Both the position numbers and the translations under genes were made by a program. From assembly GCA_036655895.1 (NCBI GenBank), contig JAVVPF010000025.1, positions 1-48,162 of the forward strand: a DNA stretch of 48,162 nucleotides. The letters run 5' to 3'. Source of the stretch: Cloacibacillus sp. Its GTDB lineage: Bacteria; Synergistota; Synergistia; Synergistales; Synergistaceae. Shown here piece by piece: positions 17,175 through 25,370 of the stretch (position 1 is its first letter; the number at the start of each line of letters is the position of its first letter). Under the pieces are notes generated by a model that searched no databases, was not told the DNA's origin, and was given only the letters and a program-made list of their open reading frames with translations.

Positions 17175-17233
17175 GCTATCATTTTACTTAGGTAAAGTGA
17201 TAGCTTGATAATTTAGCAAGCGGGATATATAAT
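17175..17233. promoter_or_regulatory. Divergent his promoter region with a 30-bp imperfect palindrome
   Basis: GCTATCATTTTAC-N4-GTAAAGTGATAGC (17175-17204) is palindromic but for one position. It directly precedes a near-consensus plus-strand promoter for the HAD/hisC unit: TTGATA (17205-17210), 17 bases, TATAAT (17228-17233). The left part lies where the minus-strand hisZ promoter must be (TAAAAT complement at 17181-17186). TAAAGTGATA (17193-17202) and GCTTGATA (17203-17210) recur at the hisD promoter. Confidence 0.65.
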
Positions 17234-17369
17234 AGCACGCGTTCGCCGCTTTTGCAAACCAAGCGCACCGTTTGCGCGCGCTAAGCTGCAAAACCGCGTT
17301 GGGCGGAGCCGGCGTACAGTGTTATATAATGATGTGGGGATGAGTTTACGGCAAAGGGAGTTTTATAAA

Positions 17370-18176
17370 ATGCAAAAGAAGAACACGGAGGGCGCAAGCG
17401 TCGACGCGCTCATTTTTGATATAGACGGAGTGCTGCTTGACGTAACAAAGTCATTTCCAGAGGTCATACGGCGCGCGGTCGCCGTCGGTTGGGAAAAATT
17501 CTGCGGCGGGACGACGGACTGCGGCGGGTACTGCGCGGAGCATGAATGGGTATTCAAACGTCACGGGAGCTTCAACGACGATTACGACATCGCATGGACG
17601 CTGCTTTCGATGGCAGCGGCCTCGGGTGAAAAAAAACTTTCCGCAGCGCTTCCATCGCCGGAAAAGCTTGCGGAAGAGCTGAAAACATTTTATCGCCCTC
17701 TGCCTGAGTGGGTGCGCGAAAAATACGGCGACGGCGCGCCGCGCTCCGAAGTGCGCGCTTTCTGCGCCGAGCTTTACGGAGGCAAGGGCTTCGGCCTGCA
17801 TCTTCTGGAGCGGCCGATGATAAAAAAGCATTGGAGCGAGCTGGGCCTGCCGGTCGCCGTCTATTCCGGGCGCAACGCGCATGAATGGGAGCTTGCGAAG
17901 GAGAGCCTGGGCTGGGAGGATTTTCCGGACGCTCTCGTAGTTCACAGCGACCACGGCATTGAAAAGCCGTCGCCCGACGGGCTTGAAATTCTTTGCGGCC
18001 GGCTCGGCGTCTCGTCGTTCGTATTCTTTGGCGACACCGCAAGCGACATGCAGGCGCAGGCGGCCTGCGGCAAAGGACTGTTCGCCGCGATAGGCGCGCT
18101 GCTGCCCGAGGCGAAATACAGATATGACACAACAGAAGAGGCGGTAGCCGCCTTCACAAAGGGGCTGCCGCGATGA
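17370..18176 (+). CDS. HAD-superfamily phosphatase, candidate histidinol-phosphate phosphatase
   Basis: 268 residues from the ATG with AAAGGGAG eight bases upstream; an earlier in-frame GTG (17319) has no ribosome site. All HAD motifs are present: FDIDGVLLD (nucleophile Asp17 and acid Asp19), VYSGRN, EKPSPDG (Lys) and FFGDTASDMQA. It overlaps hisC by four bases (ATGA) and is divergent from hisZ. The locus encodes every histidine enzyme except histidinol-phosphate phosphatase, since HisB lacks the phosphatase domain and no PHP-type HisK is seen. This gene is therefore the likely missing enzyme. That is inference from context; HAD phosphatases are hard to assign by sequence. Confidence 0.8.
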   Translation: MQKKNTEGASVDALIFDIDGVLLDVTKSFPEVIRRAVAVGWEKFCGGTTDCGGYCAEHEWVFKRHGSFNDDYDIAWTLLSMAAASGEKKLSAALPSPEKLAEELKTFYRPLPEWVREKYGDGAPRSEVRAFCAELYGGKGFGLHLLERPMIKKHWSELGLPVAVYSGRNAHEWELAKESLGWEDFPDALVVHSDHGIEKPSPDGLEILCGRLGVSSFVFFGDTASDMQAQAACGKGLFAAIGALLPEAKYRYDTTEEAVAAFTKGLPR

Positions 18177-19255
18177 CTAATCAGGAAAAAGAAAAATTCT
18201 TCGCGGAGCTGGCGCGTCCTGCGATAGGCGAGATAGAGCCATACGACGCGCGGACGATGGAGCGGCCGGCCATACGCGTCTCGGCCAACGAAAATAACGC
18301 GGGAGTCCCCGCCTCTGTGCTATACGCAATGCGTGAGGCGCTCTGTTTGGCAAACCGCTATCCCGACAGCAGAAACACCGCGCTCAGAGAAAAGCTGGCC
18401 GCGCGCTTTGCGCTGTCGCCCGATCAGTTCATCACCTCAAACGGCCTGGACGGACTTTTTACGATGCTGGGCCGCGCCTTCCTTGACCCGGGCTGCGAAG
18501 TGCTGTGCGGAGAATGTACCTTCGGCGTCTACGCCGAGACCGCAAAAATAGCGGGCGCCTCAGTCAAAAAAATACCGCTTGACGACAACTGGAAGCAGCT
18601 CCCGGAGCGTTTTGCGCAGGCTGTCACAGCAGCCACCAGGATGCTTTTTTTCTGCAACCCGAACAACCCCACTGGCACATATTCCGCACCGGACGAAATA
18701 ACGCGGATGCTGCGCGCCGTCCCCACGCGCGTCATCGTGGTGCTCGACGAAGCCTACATTGATTTTGCCGACGCGGATAAAGAGGCGTCGTTCCGCCTGC
18801 TTTCCGAATTTCCCAATTTGTTGATATGCCGCACCTTCTCAAAGATTTTCAGCCTCGCGGGAATGAGAGTGGGCTGGGCGGCCGCAGACCCGAGGCTGTT
18901 GGAAAGCCTCTATAAAGTGCGCGAACCCTACTGCGTCACAGCCGCGGCCGAAGCCGGAGCCTGCGCCGCGCTGGAAGAGAGGGAGGCCGCTTTGACCGCC
19001 GCGCGCACTGCCGCCTGCGAACGTGAAAAACTCTGCGCAGTATTAAAAGAATGCGGCCTAGCCTATATTCCATCTGCCGCAAATTTTGTTCTGACGCTTG
19101 CAGGAGAAAGACACGACGCGCTTACCGTGGCCTTCGCAAAGGCCTCTATCGACGTGCGCACGCTCTTCGTGCGCGGAGCGCCAGCCATAAGGATATCCAT
19201 AGGAACGCCCACCGAGAACCGCGAGGTCGCGCGCGTGCTGCTGGAAAACAAATAA
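18173..19255 (+). CDS. hisC: Histidinol-phosphate aminotransferase
   Basis: 360 residues, a PLP-dependent class I/II aminotransferase. It converts imidazole acetol phosphate to histidinol phosphate. Marks: RYPDSRNTALREKLA, FFCNPNNPTGTYS, VLDEAYIDFAD and the PLP lysine in RTFSKIFSLAGMRVGW (Lys224). It is coupled to the HAD phosphatase gene by a four-base overlap. The neighbouring his genes support the HisC assignment over other aminotransferases of this fold. Confidence 0.93.
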   Translation: MTNQEKEKFFAELARPAIGEIEPYDARTMERPAIRVSANENNAGVPASVLYAMREALCLANRYPDSRNTALREKLAARFALSPDQFITSNGLDGLFTMLGRAFLDPGCEVLCGECTFGVYAETAKIAGASVKKIPLDDNWKQLPERFAQAVTAATRMLFFCNPNNPTGTYSAPDEITRMLRAVPTRVIVVLDEAYIDFADADKEASFRLLSEFPNLLICRTFSKIFSLAGMRVGWAAADPRLLESLYKVREPYCVTAAAEAGACAALEEREAALTAARTAACEREKLCAVLKECGLAYIPSAANFVLTLAGERHDALTVAFAKASIDVRTLFVRGAPAIRISIGTPTENREVARVLLENK

Positions 19256-19344
19256 ACGTCCGAAAAATCATTCCGCGTGCCGGGTGCGGCAGCCAAGGTC
19301 AGGTTAAAGAAATAAATTCTTAGCGAGATAACGAGGTGCTTAAA

Positions 19345-20238
19345 TTGGGAAAATTATGTGGTGTTTTTGCTCCGGTTCCGACGCCTTTTCACACAGATGA
19401 AACATTGGATCTTGTAAGCTGGGAGGATAATCTTTTTCAGTGGAAAAACTCCGCGCTGGACGGCATTGTCATCGCGGGTTCAAATGGAGAAATGCCTTTC
19501 ATAGATATTGAGGAAAGGGTAAAGCTGACACAGGCGGCGGCGAAGGTGTGCCGCGGCGTCAAGCACATAATGACAGGCGCTTACTTTGCATCGGAGGCCA
19601 AGACGGTCGAAGCGGCTAAAAGGCTGGCTGATGCTGGAGCGGACAGCCTGCTGCTGCTCCCTCCCCATTATTTCAAAGGCAATAATGCCGCTATCCTTAA
19701 GTTTTATCTGGATGTCGCAGACAATTCCCCGCTGCCCTTATTCCTTTATAATATGCCCAAAAATACAGGCGTCGACCTCACGGAAGAGGTCATCTTGCAG
19801 GCGGCGGCTCATCCAAATATCCACGGGATCAAGGATACCTCCGGCGACATGTCGAAAATAGGTTTCACAGCGTCAAAAGCCCCGAAAGATTTTGCCGTAT
19901 TCGGAGGTACCGGCAACTGGTTTTTGGCGGCGCTTTCAATGGGGGCCTGCGGCGGAACGATGGCGGTCTCAATTCTCTTTCCCCGCGCATGCAGGAGGCT
20001 CTATGATGACTTTTGTGAGGGGCGCCTCACGGAGGCTCTTGAAATTCAAAAAAGGCTGCTGCCTGTAAGTGATGTCATTACCCGCAGATACGGAGTGCCG
20101 GGGCTCAAGCATGCACTGGCGCGGCGCGGCATGGCGGGCGGCAGCTGCCGCCGTCCGCTGCTTCCCATCACCGACGAGGATAAAAAAACGATTGATGCTG
20201 TAATCGAAGCTTCGGGATTGGCGGACTACGAAAAATAA
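19345..20238 (+). CDS. DapA-superfamily aldolase, 4-hydroxy-2-oxoglutarate aldolase (HOGA)-like
   Basis: About 297 residues. I prefer the TTG start at 19345, with GAGGTG six bases before; a GTG at 19336 overlaps that site. The TIM barrel has APVPTPF, AGSNGEMPFI, LYNMPKNTGVDL and the Schiff-base lysine in HGIKDTSGDM. The C-terminal stretch VITRRYGVPGLKHAL and GGSCRRPLLP resembles the mitochondrial HOGA1 group more than dihydrodipicolinate synthase. HOGA splits 4-hydroxy-2-oxoglutarate to pyruvate and glyoxylate. It lies 89 bases after hisC and may be read with it, though a functional link with histidine synthesis is not evident. Other 2-keto acid aldolases of this fold remain possible. Confidence 0.72.
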   Translation: MGKLCGVFAPVPTPFHTDETLDLVSWEDNLFQWKNSALDGIVIAGSNGEMPFIDIEERVKLTQAAAKVCRGVKHIMTGAYFASEAKTVEAAKRLADAGADSLLLLPPHYFKGNNAAILKFYLDVADNSPLPLFLYNMPKNTGVDLTEEVILQAAAHPNIHGIKDTSGDMSKIGFTASKAPKDFAVFGGTGNWFLAALSMGACGGTMAVSILFPRACRRLYDDFCEGRLTEALEIQKRLLPVSDVITRRYGVPGLKHALARRGMAGGSCRRPLLPITDEDKKTIDAVIEASGLADYEK

Positions 20239-20471
20239 CTAACTATACGGGCGGGTGGTGCAGCGTCGTCATCCGCCTCTTATCTTTCTCGGAAACCAGC
20301 GCGCACTTACAGAACGAAGAGGTCGGAGAGGCCGGCGTCAGCGTTCTGCTGTGCGTTAAAAACATTACGCCTTTTCACGCAATACGCGCAAAAAACATCT
20401 TATCCGTACTCGTTCGCCGCGCTTATGATATATAATTTCATCATATAACTTCTGAACTTGGAGGGAGATAC

Positions 20472-21800
20472 ATGCTTACATTAAAAGATTTTCTTCACGC
20501 TGAGGTGAAGCCGGCGCTTGGATGTACGGAGCCTGGGGCTGTGGCCCTCGCCGTGGCGCGCGCCTGCGCCGAGCTTCCAGACAGAGCGGACATTGCCGCC
20601 GTGCGCGTCACGGTGAGCGCAAGCATCTATAAAAACGGCATGGCGGTAGGCATCCCAGGCACGCAGGGCGCGCGCGGAAACACTATAGCGGCGGCTCTTG
20701 GCGCTATACGCGGAGATGCCTCGCTGGGGCTTGAAGTGCTGCGCGGAACTACGATGGACGACGTAAAAAAGGCTGAACACTGGGTGAGCGACGAACGCGT
20801 CTCCATCTACTGCGACCCGGACAGGACGGGCGTCTATGTGCTTGCCTCCGTATTCACGCCGGGGCACAAGGCGACCTGCCTCATTGAAAACAGCCACGCC
20901 AACGTCATAAAGGTCATTTTGGACAACGAAACAAAATTCGAGGCGCCGCAGAAGGCATCATCGGCCTCCGGCTTTGACGACGGCTTCCCAGCAACGCTCA
21001 AAGAGGCGCTCAAAATGGCCGAAGAGATGGACGACGACGACGTGCGCTTCATCTGGGACGGTATCCGCATGAACCTGCACGTAGCTGAAGGCGGCCTCAA
21101 ATCGACGCAGGAGTGCAGCGCGTGCGGCGCCTGCATACAGGGCAGCAAGTTCGCGCGCACCCTGCTTGATCTGGAGCCGGCGGGGGCCGCCGTGCCCGCC
21201 GTCATGGAGATACGCAGCACCTGCGCGGCCGCTGCCGAAGCGCGCATGTCCGGCATCCTTCTGCCGGTGATGAGCAGCGCCGGAAGCGGCAACCACGGCA
21301 TCACGGCCATAGTGCCCGTCGCGGTGCTTGGACGGCGCGCCGGAAAAAGCGACGCCGAAATAGCAAAGGGCGTTATCGTCAGCCACATCGCCACAAGCTT
21401 CGTCAAGCACAACCTCGGGCGTCTGTCGCCCGTCTGCGGCTGTTCCGTAGCGGCGGGCGCAGGGGCCGCCGCCGGCATGACATGGCTCATGGGCGGAGAC
21501 TACGAACAGATATGTACGGCGATGAGCATACTGCTTGCCAATATAGCCGGGATGCTGTGCGACGGCGCGAAGGAAAGCTGCGCGCTGAAAGTGGGCGCCG
21601 CCGCCTCCGAGGCCTATTACGCGATGGAGTGGGCGCTCAAAGGGCAGAAACTCGCCGTGCCGCAGGGCGTCTTTGGCGACACGATCGAAGAGACGGTGGA
21701 AAACGTCGGACGCGTCTCGCGCGAAGGCATGAGGAGCGTAGACCGCGTCATGATAGAGATACTCGACAAGCGCCACCGTCCCACGGCCGCTTCACTTTAA
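20472..21800 (+). CDS. cyuA: L-cysteine desulfidase, CyuA/YhaM (UPF0597) family
   Basis: 442 residues, an Fe-S enzyme that breaks L-cysteine into pyruvate, ammonia and sulfide. Marks: ALGCTEPGAVALAVA near the N-terminus, IPGTQGARGN, CSACGACIQGS and GSGNHGITAIVPVAV. The conserved cysteines likely hold a [4Fe-4S] cluster, as in serine-dehydratase-alpha-like proteins. A GGAGGGAG site precedes the ATG. The 233-base upstream gap holds a perfect TATAAT (20431-20436) but no clear -35, so an activator may be needed. It begins a cluster with a secreted protein and threonine ammonia-lyase. Confidence 0.9.
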   Translation: MLTLKDFLHAEVKPALGCTEPGAVALAVARACAELPDRADIAAVRVTVSASIYKNGMAVGIPGTQGARGNTIAAALGAIRGDASLGLEVLRGTTMDDVKKAEHWVSDERVSIYCDPDRTGVYVLASVFTPGHKATCLIENSHANVIKVILDNETKFEAPQKASSASGFDDGFPATLKEALKMAEEMDDDDVRFIWDGIRMNLHVAEGGLKSTQECSACGACIQGSKFARTLLDLEPAGAAVPAVMEIRSTCAAAAEARMSGILLPVMSSAGSGNHGITAIVPVAVLGRRAGKSDAEIAKGVIVSHIATSFVKHNLGRLSPVCGCSVAAGAGAAAGMTWLMGGDYEQICTAMSILLANIAGMLCDGAKESCALKVGAAASEAYYAMEWALKGQKLAVPQGVFGDTIEETVENVGRVSREGMRSVDRVMIEILDKRHRPTAASL

Positions 21801-21852
21801 GATATTTGCAGCAAGTGTAAAGATATAAAGAAAAGAAAGGTCTGAAATCACC

Positions 21853-22311
21853 ATGAACAAAATGACGAAAAACATAAAAAGAGCTCTTGCCGCGCTTCTT
21901 ATATGCGCCACGCTCGCCGTCTCCGTTCCAGCGGCGCGTGCGCTTGATTTGGGCGACATCCTTAAAAAAGGAGCCATCGGGATTGCCGCGGGATGGCTCG
22001 TCACCGCAATATCGCCACAAATGAACGATTTCATCAACACGATCACCTTCAACAAAGGCGTCAAATATGAGGGATACACGAAAGTAGTACCCATAGTTTC
22101 CTTGGGCGACGGCACCCGTATCGGAGCGGCGCAGGTGGGCGCAACGACGCAGGACGCCATCGACCGTACAAAGGCGGTCGCCCAAATAGAGGGCAACTTC
22201 CAGAGCGTACATGCCACGGCGCTCATCCCCATCGACTCCACCAACCCGCTGCAGCGTTTTCGCCGCGTCAAGGGCGTCGGTGTCACCGCAATAATCAACG
22301 TGCAGCTGTAG
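21853..22311 (+). CDS. Secreted or periplasmic protein of unknown function
   Basis: 152 residues. A typical signal peptide (KNIKRALAALLICATLAVSV then PAARA) would be cleaved near residue 32. The mature part has a possible short hydrophobic helix (GAIGIAAGWLVTAI) and a beta-rich C-terminus (VSLGDGTRIGAAQVGA and GVGVTAIINVQL). No cysteine in the mature part and no known motif. An AGAAAGG site precedes the ATG. It lies between cyuA and ilvA, close to both, so co-transcription is likely. It may be lineage-restricted; I do not recognise it. Confidence 0.75.
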   Translation: MNKMTKNIKRALAALLICATLAVSVPAARALDLGDILKKGAIGIAAGWLVTAISPQMNDFINTITFNKGVKYEGYTKVVPIVSLGDGTRIGAAQVGATTQDAIDRTKAVAQIEGNFQSVHATALIPIDSTNPLQRFRRVKGVGVTAIINVQL

Positions 22312-22320
22312 GCGCAGGAG

Positions 22321-23574
22321 ATGTCAGACTACAGACCGCAGCTTCCGGACATCCAGCGCGCAAAGCAGCGCATAAGCGCGGTGGTGGAAAACACGCCGCT
22401 TGCGCTGAATCTGCCGCTATCCGCGCGTTACGGCGCGCATATCTGGCTAAAGCGCGAAGATCTTCAAATAGTGCGTTCCTACAAAATACGCGGAGCCTAC
22501 AATAAAATAGCCGGGCTTTCAGAGGAAGAACGGGCGCGCGGCGTAGTCTGCGCCTCCGCGGGCAACCACGCACAGGGAGTGGCGCTTGCCTGTTCGCGCC
22601 TTGGCATACAGGGCACCGTCTTCATGCCGAAGCCCACGCCGAACCAGAAGATAAATCAGGTAAAAATGTTTGGACGCGACAACATCAATATCGTCCTCAC
22701 GGGAGACGCCTATGACGACGCCTGCGCTGAGGCGACCGCCTTCTGCGAGAAAAACGGCGGCGCCTTCATCCACCCCTTCAACGACCCGCAGATAATCGAA
22801 GGGCAGGCGACGCTCGGCCTCGACATCCTGAACGAGGCGCAGGGCCCCATCGACTATATACTGCTGCCGATAGGCGGAGGCGGCCTCGTCTCCGGCGTCG
22901 GCAGCGTCTTCAAAAGCCTTAGCCCCGAGACGCGCGTCATCGGCGTAGAATCGGCGGGAGCCGCCTCTATGCAGGCGGCCTTTGACGCGGGCTGCCCCGT
23001 CACTCTGCCAGAGATAGAGACCTTTGCTGACGGCATAGCGGTGCGCCGTGTCGGCGACGTAACCTACGACATCTGCCGCGACGTAGTAGACCGTCTTGTG
23101 CAGGTGCCCGAGGGCGACATCTGCACCACGATACTGAAGCTTTACAACGAAAGCGCGATAGTGGTGGAACCTGCGGGCGCAGTCTCCGTCACCGCGCTTG
23201 ACGCCGTGCGGGAGGAGATCGCCGGTAAAAACGTAGTCTGCGTCATAAGCGGCAGCAACAACGACATAACGCGCATGGAAGAAATAAAAGAGCGTTCGCA
23301 GCTCCAGCAGGGCCTCAAACACTACTTCATAGTGCGCTTCCCGCAAAGGGCGGGCGCTCTGCGCGAGTTTCTGGAAAACGTCCTGGGCCCCGACGACGAC
23401 ATAACGCATTTCGCCTACAGCAAGAAAAATTCCCGCGAACGCGGCCCCGCCGTAGTCGGCGTCGAGCTGCAAAAAGCGGAAGACTTCGCCCCGCTCATAG
23501 CCAGAATGAAAGCAAGGGGCATCGCCTACGAGTACCTCAACGACAAACCGGATCTGTTTCAGTTTTTGATCTAG
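22321..23574 (+). CDS. ilvA: Threonine ammonia-lyase
   Basis: 417 residues, a PLP enzyme that converts threonine to 2-oxobutanoate and ammonia. Marks: the PLP lysine in VRSYKIRGAYN (Lys55), SAGNHAQGVA, the phosphate-binding GGGGLVSG and a C-terminal ACT-like regulatory segment beginning at about residue 335 (YFIVRFPQRAGALREFL). This is the short one-ACT form of IlvA. Only AGGAG directly abuts the ATG, so the ribosome site is unusually close; no better in-frame start exists nearby. Next to cysteine desulfidase the role may be amino-acid fermentation as well as isoleucine synthesis. Confidence 0.93.
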   Translation: MSDYRPQLPDIQRAKQRISAVVENTPLALNLPLSARYGAHIWLKREDLQIVRSYKIRGAYNKIAGLSEEERARGVVCASAGNHAQGVALACSRLGIQGTVFMPKPTPNQKINQVKMFGRDNINIVLTGDAYDDACAEATAFCEKNGGAFIHPFNDPQIIEGQATLGLDILNEAQGPIDYILLPIGGGGLVSGVGSVFKSLSPETRVIGVESAGAASMQAAFDAGCPVTLPEIETFADGIAVRRVGDVTYDICRDVVDRLVQVPEGDICTTILKLYNESAIVVEPAGAVSVTALDAVREEIAGKNVVCVISGSNNDITRMEEIKERSQLQQGLKHYFIVRFPQRAGALREFLENVLGPDDDITHFAYSKKNSRERGPAVVGVELQKAEDFAPLIARMKARGIAYEYLNDKPDLFQFLI

Positions 23575-23656
23575 GGCGCGCGTCACAGCCCGCTTAACGG
23601 TCGCCGTCCCGCATAGGAACATTTTGCTCAGACGAATTTTGTCTTGCGCGGTGTTT

Positions 23657-24319
23657 CTATGCGGATTTTTCGTCTTCGCCGCGGGCGGCGAAAATTTTTG
23701 AATCCTGGATAAACCCAATCAGCAAGGATGAAACCGTGACCGTCACCAGTGAAAATCCGATGCGGCTGAACGGTATATAGCTAAGTGAGAGCGTGAGCAC
23801 GAGAATATCCGTGATAAGGTACGCTCGCGCTATATTCCATTTGGTAACGTGTGAGATGGTCAGGGCCAGCGCGTCGTCCCCGCCGCCGGAGCCGCCCTGC
23901 CGGACTATCAGGCCGACTCCCAGCCCTACAAAAAGGCCGCCGCAGACGGCTGCAAGCAGCGGTTCTCCGCTCATATCGGGCAGCAAACGCGGGAACTGCT
24001 CCCAGAGCCTGAAAAAACCTGTGAGGCTCAAAGTCGCCACCGCCGACAGCCTGATAAAGACGCCGCCTAAGTATCTAAAGGCCAGCAAATAGCAGGCGAT
24101 ATCCAGCACCGGCGTGGTTATGGCGGGGGAGAGGCCCAGCCAGTGATTGGCCAGCAAAATCATGCCAAGAACGCCCCCCTCTGTGATGACGCCGACCTGA
24201 TGTATGTTATAGACACCAAACGAGCTGATTGCCGTTCCTGCCAGAATCATAACGATTTTTCGAAGGGAAAAGCCCTCCGTGTTTTTCCGTATTAAATCAA
24301 GAAGTAAATTTTTTGTCAT
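23657..24319 (-). CDS. YitT-family membrane protein
   Basis: 220 residues from the ATG; an in-frame GTG 12 bases upstream overlaps the AAAGGG ribosome site. Five or six hydrophobic spans, with the family pattern GVYNIHQVGVITEGGVLGM near residue 37 and GGSGGGDDALAL near residue 145. It is shorter than many YitT proteins and lacks the soluble DUF2179 domain at the C-terminus. Function of the family is not established. It is divergent from a MerR regulator through a promoter with MerR-type geometry. Confidence 0.82.
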   Translation of the reverse strand: MTKNLLLDLIRKNTEGFSLRKIVMILAGTAISSFGVYNIHQVGVITEGGVLGMILLANHWLGLSPAITTPVLDIACYLLAFRYLGGVFIRLSAVATLSLTGFFRLWEQFPRLLPDMSGEPLLAAVCGGLFVGLGVGLIVRQGGSGGGDDALALTISHVTKWNIARAYLITDILVLTLSLSYIPFSRIGFSLVTVTVSSLLIGFIQDSKIFAARGEDEKSA

Positions 24320-24343
24320 TTTGATACGCACCCTTTCGCAAAC

Positions 24344-24374
24344 ACTATAAACTCTGGCATAATACCAAGGTCAA
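24344..24374 (-). promoter_or_regulatory. MerR-type promoter with a 19-bp spacer for the YitT gene
   Basis: On the minus strand TTGACC (24369-24374), 19 bases, TATAGT (24344-24349). The spacer holds the near-dyad ACCTTGG-N7-CCAGAGT. A lengthened spacer with a dyad inside is the hallmark of promoters activated by MerR proteins, and the divergent neighbour encodes one. Confidence 0.7.
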
Positions 24375-24415
24375 GAAAAAAATTACGCGGCCTGCGTGGC
24401 AAGAGGTGTCTGACG

Positions 24416-25240
24416 GTGAGAGACTACTATAAAATCAGCGAAATATCCAAACTTTACGGCATCGGCGCCGATTCCCTCCGGTATTATGAAAGGCTGGGCA
24501 TACTCCGGCCGCATCGGGACGACAACGGCTACCGGCTCTATCGCCTGAAAGAAATGTATAAGCTGAACATCATACGTGACCTGCGGCGGCTGGATTTTTC
24601 CATGTCCCAGATAAAAGAATACCTGGCAGACCAGAACGTCGACAACACCCTGGAGTTGCTGCACAGCGAACGGCGGATGCTGGAAGAGCGGATACTGGAA
24701 CTAAAAAACAGAAAAGGACTTATCAACGAAAGGATAGCCGTCCTTAATAACGCTCGGGAGATAAAAACGAACATCTTTACGAAAAAGACCTTGCGCGAGA
24801 GGTTCTGCGTGCAGCTCTGCGAACACATCACAAGAGATGAGGAGATGGACTTTGCAGTCAAAAGGCTCCACAGAAAGCACGAGGAAAAAATACGCGATTT
24901 AGGAAATCAAGTCATCGGCGCCTTTTTGTCGATAGACAGAGTGAGACAAGGCATTGCAAATGTCTATGACGCCGTTTTCTTTATACTGGAACAAAAGACG
25001 ACGGATTACGACTTTATATTGCCAGCCGGAGAATATCTCTCGTATTTTTACAGCGGCGGCTACGGGCAGAACGTAGAACGGATGGAAGAGATGCTGAGCT
25101 ATGCGGCGCGCAACAAGCTGCGCCTGCTGGGAGAACCATTTGAAATGTATGAAATAGACAACCGCGACACGGTGCGGGAAGAAGAGTTTCTCACAGAAAT
25201 ACAGGTGCGGATAGCGGAGGACGATACGAAACGAGAATGA
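24416..25240 (+). CDS. MerR family transcriptional regulator
   Basis: 274 residues from GTG, with AGAGGTG eight bases upstream. The N-terminal winged helix is canonical: KISEISKLYGIGADSLRYYE followed by RLGILRPHRDDNGYRLY. A long dimerisation helix (about residues 78-120) follows. The C-terminal 150 residues form a large effector domain (including EYLSYFYSGGYGQNVERM and MYEIDNR), which points to a small-molecule or GyrI-like binder rather than a metal sensor; no cysteine pair typical of metal-binding MerR proteins stands out. It likely activates the divergent YitT gene. Confidence 0.88.
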   Translation: MRDYYKISEISKLYGIGADSLRYYERLGILRPHRDDNGYRLYRLKEMYKLNIIRDLRRLDFSMSQIKEYLADQNVDNTLELLHSERRMLEERILELKNRKGLINERIAVLNNAREIKTNIFTKKTLRERFCVQLCEHITRDEEMDFAVKRLHRKHEEKIRDLGNQVIGAFLSIDRVRQGIANVYDAVFFILEQKTTDYDFILPAGEYLSYFYSGGYGQNVERMEEMLSYAARNKLRLLGEPFEMYEIDNRDTVREEEFLTEIQVRIAEDDTKRE

Positions 25241-25307
25241 ATGGAAGAAACTTGCCAGACCGCGTGGTCCGCGTCTAAAAAGCAATAAATATAACTGCTG
25301 ATTCAGC

Positions 25308-25338
25308 GAGAGCGGAAGGATATTATCCTTCCGCTCTC
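25308..25338. terminator. Terminator between the MerR gene and tctA
   Basis: A perfect 13-bp stem, GAGAGCGGAAGGA with TCCTTCCGCTCTC, and the 5-base loop TATTA, followed by TGTTATATTT. It lies between convergent genes. Confidence 0.75.
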
Positions 25339-25370
25339 TGTTATATTTAGCTGGCGCAAAAAACCCTCTG

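Noticed and set aside
20958-21776. Minus-strand open frame of about 270 codons opposite cyuA
   Set aside because: Shadow of cyuA; His/Arg/Ala-rich product with no domain.
23609-23664. CCGCATAG / CTATGCGG inverted repeat between ilvA and the YitT gene
   Set aside because: Eight-base arms separated by 40 bases, one arm inside coding sequence; no T-run, so not called a terminator.
22519-23718. Minus-strand open frame of about 400 codons opposite ilvA
   Set aside because: A mirror of GC-rich codon bias in ilvA; product has no recognisable motif and runs across the ilvA/yitT junction.
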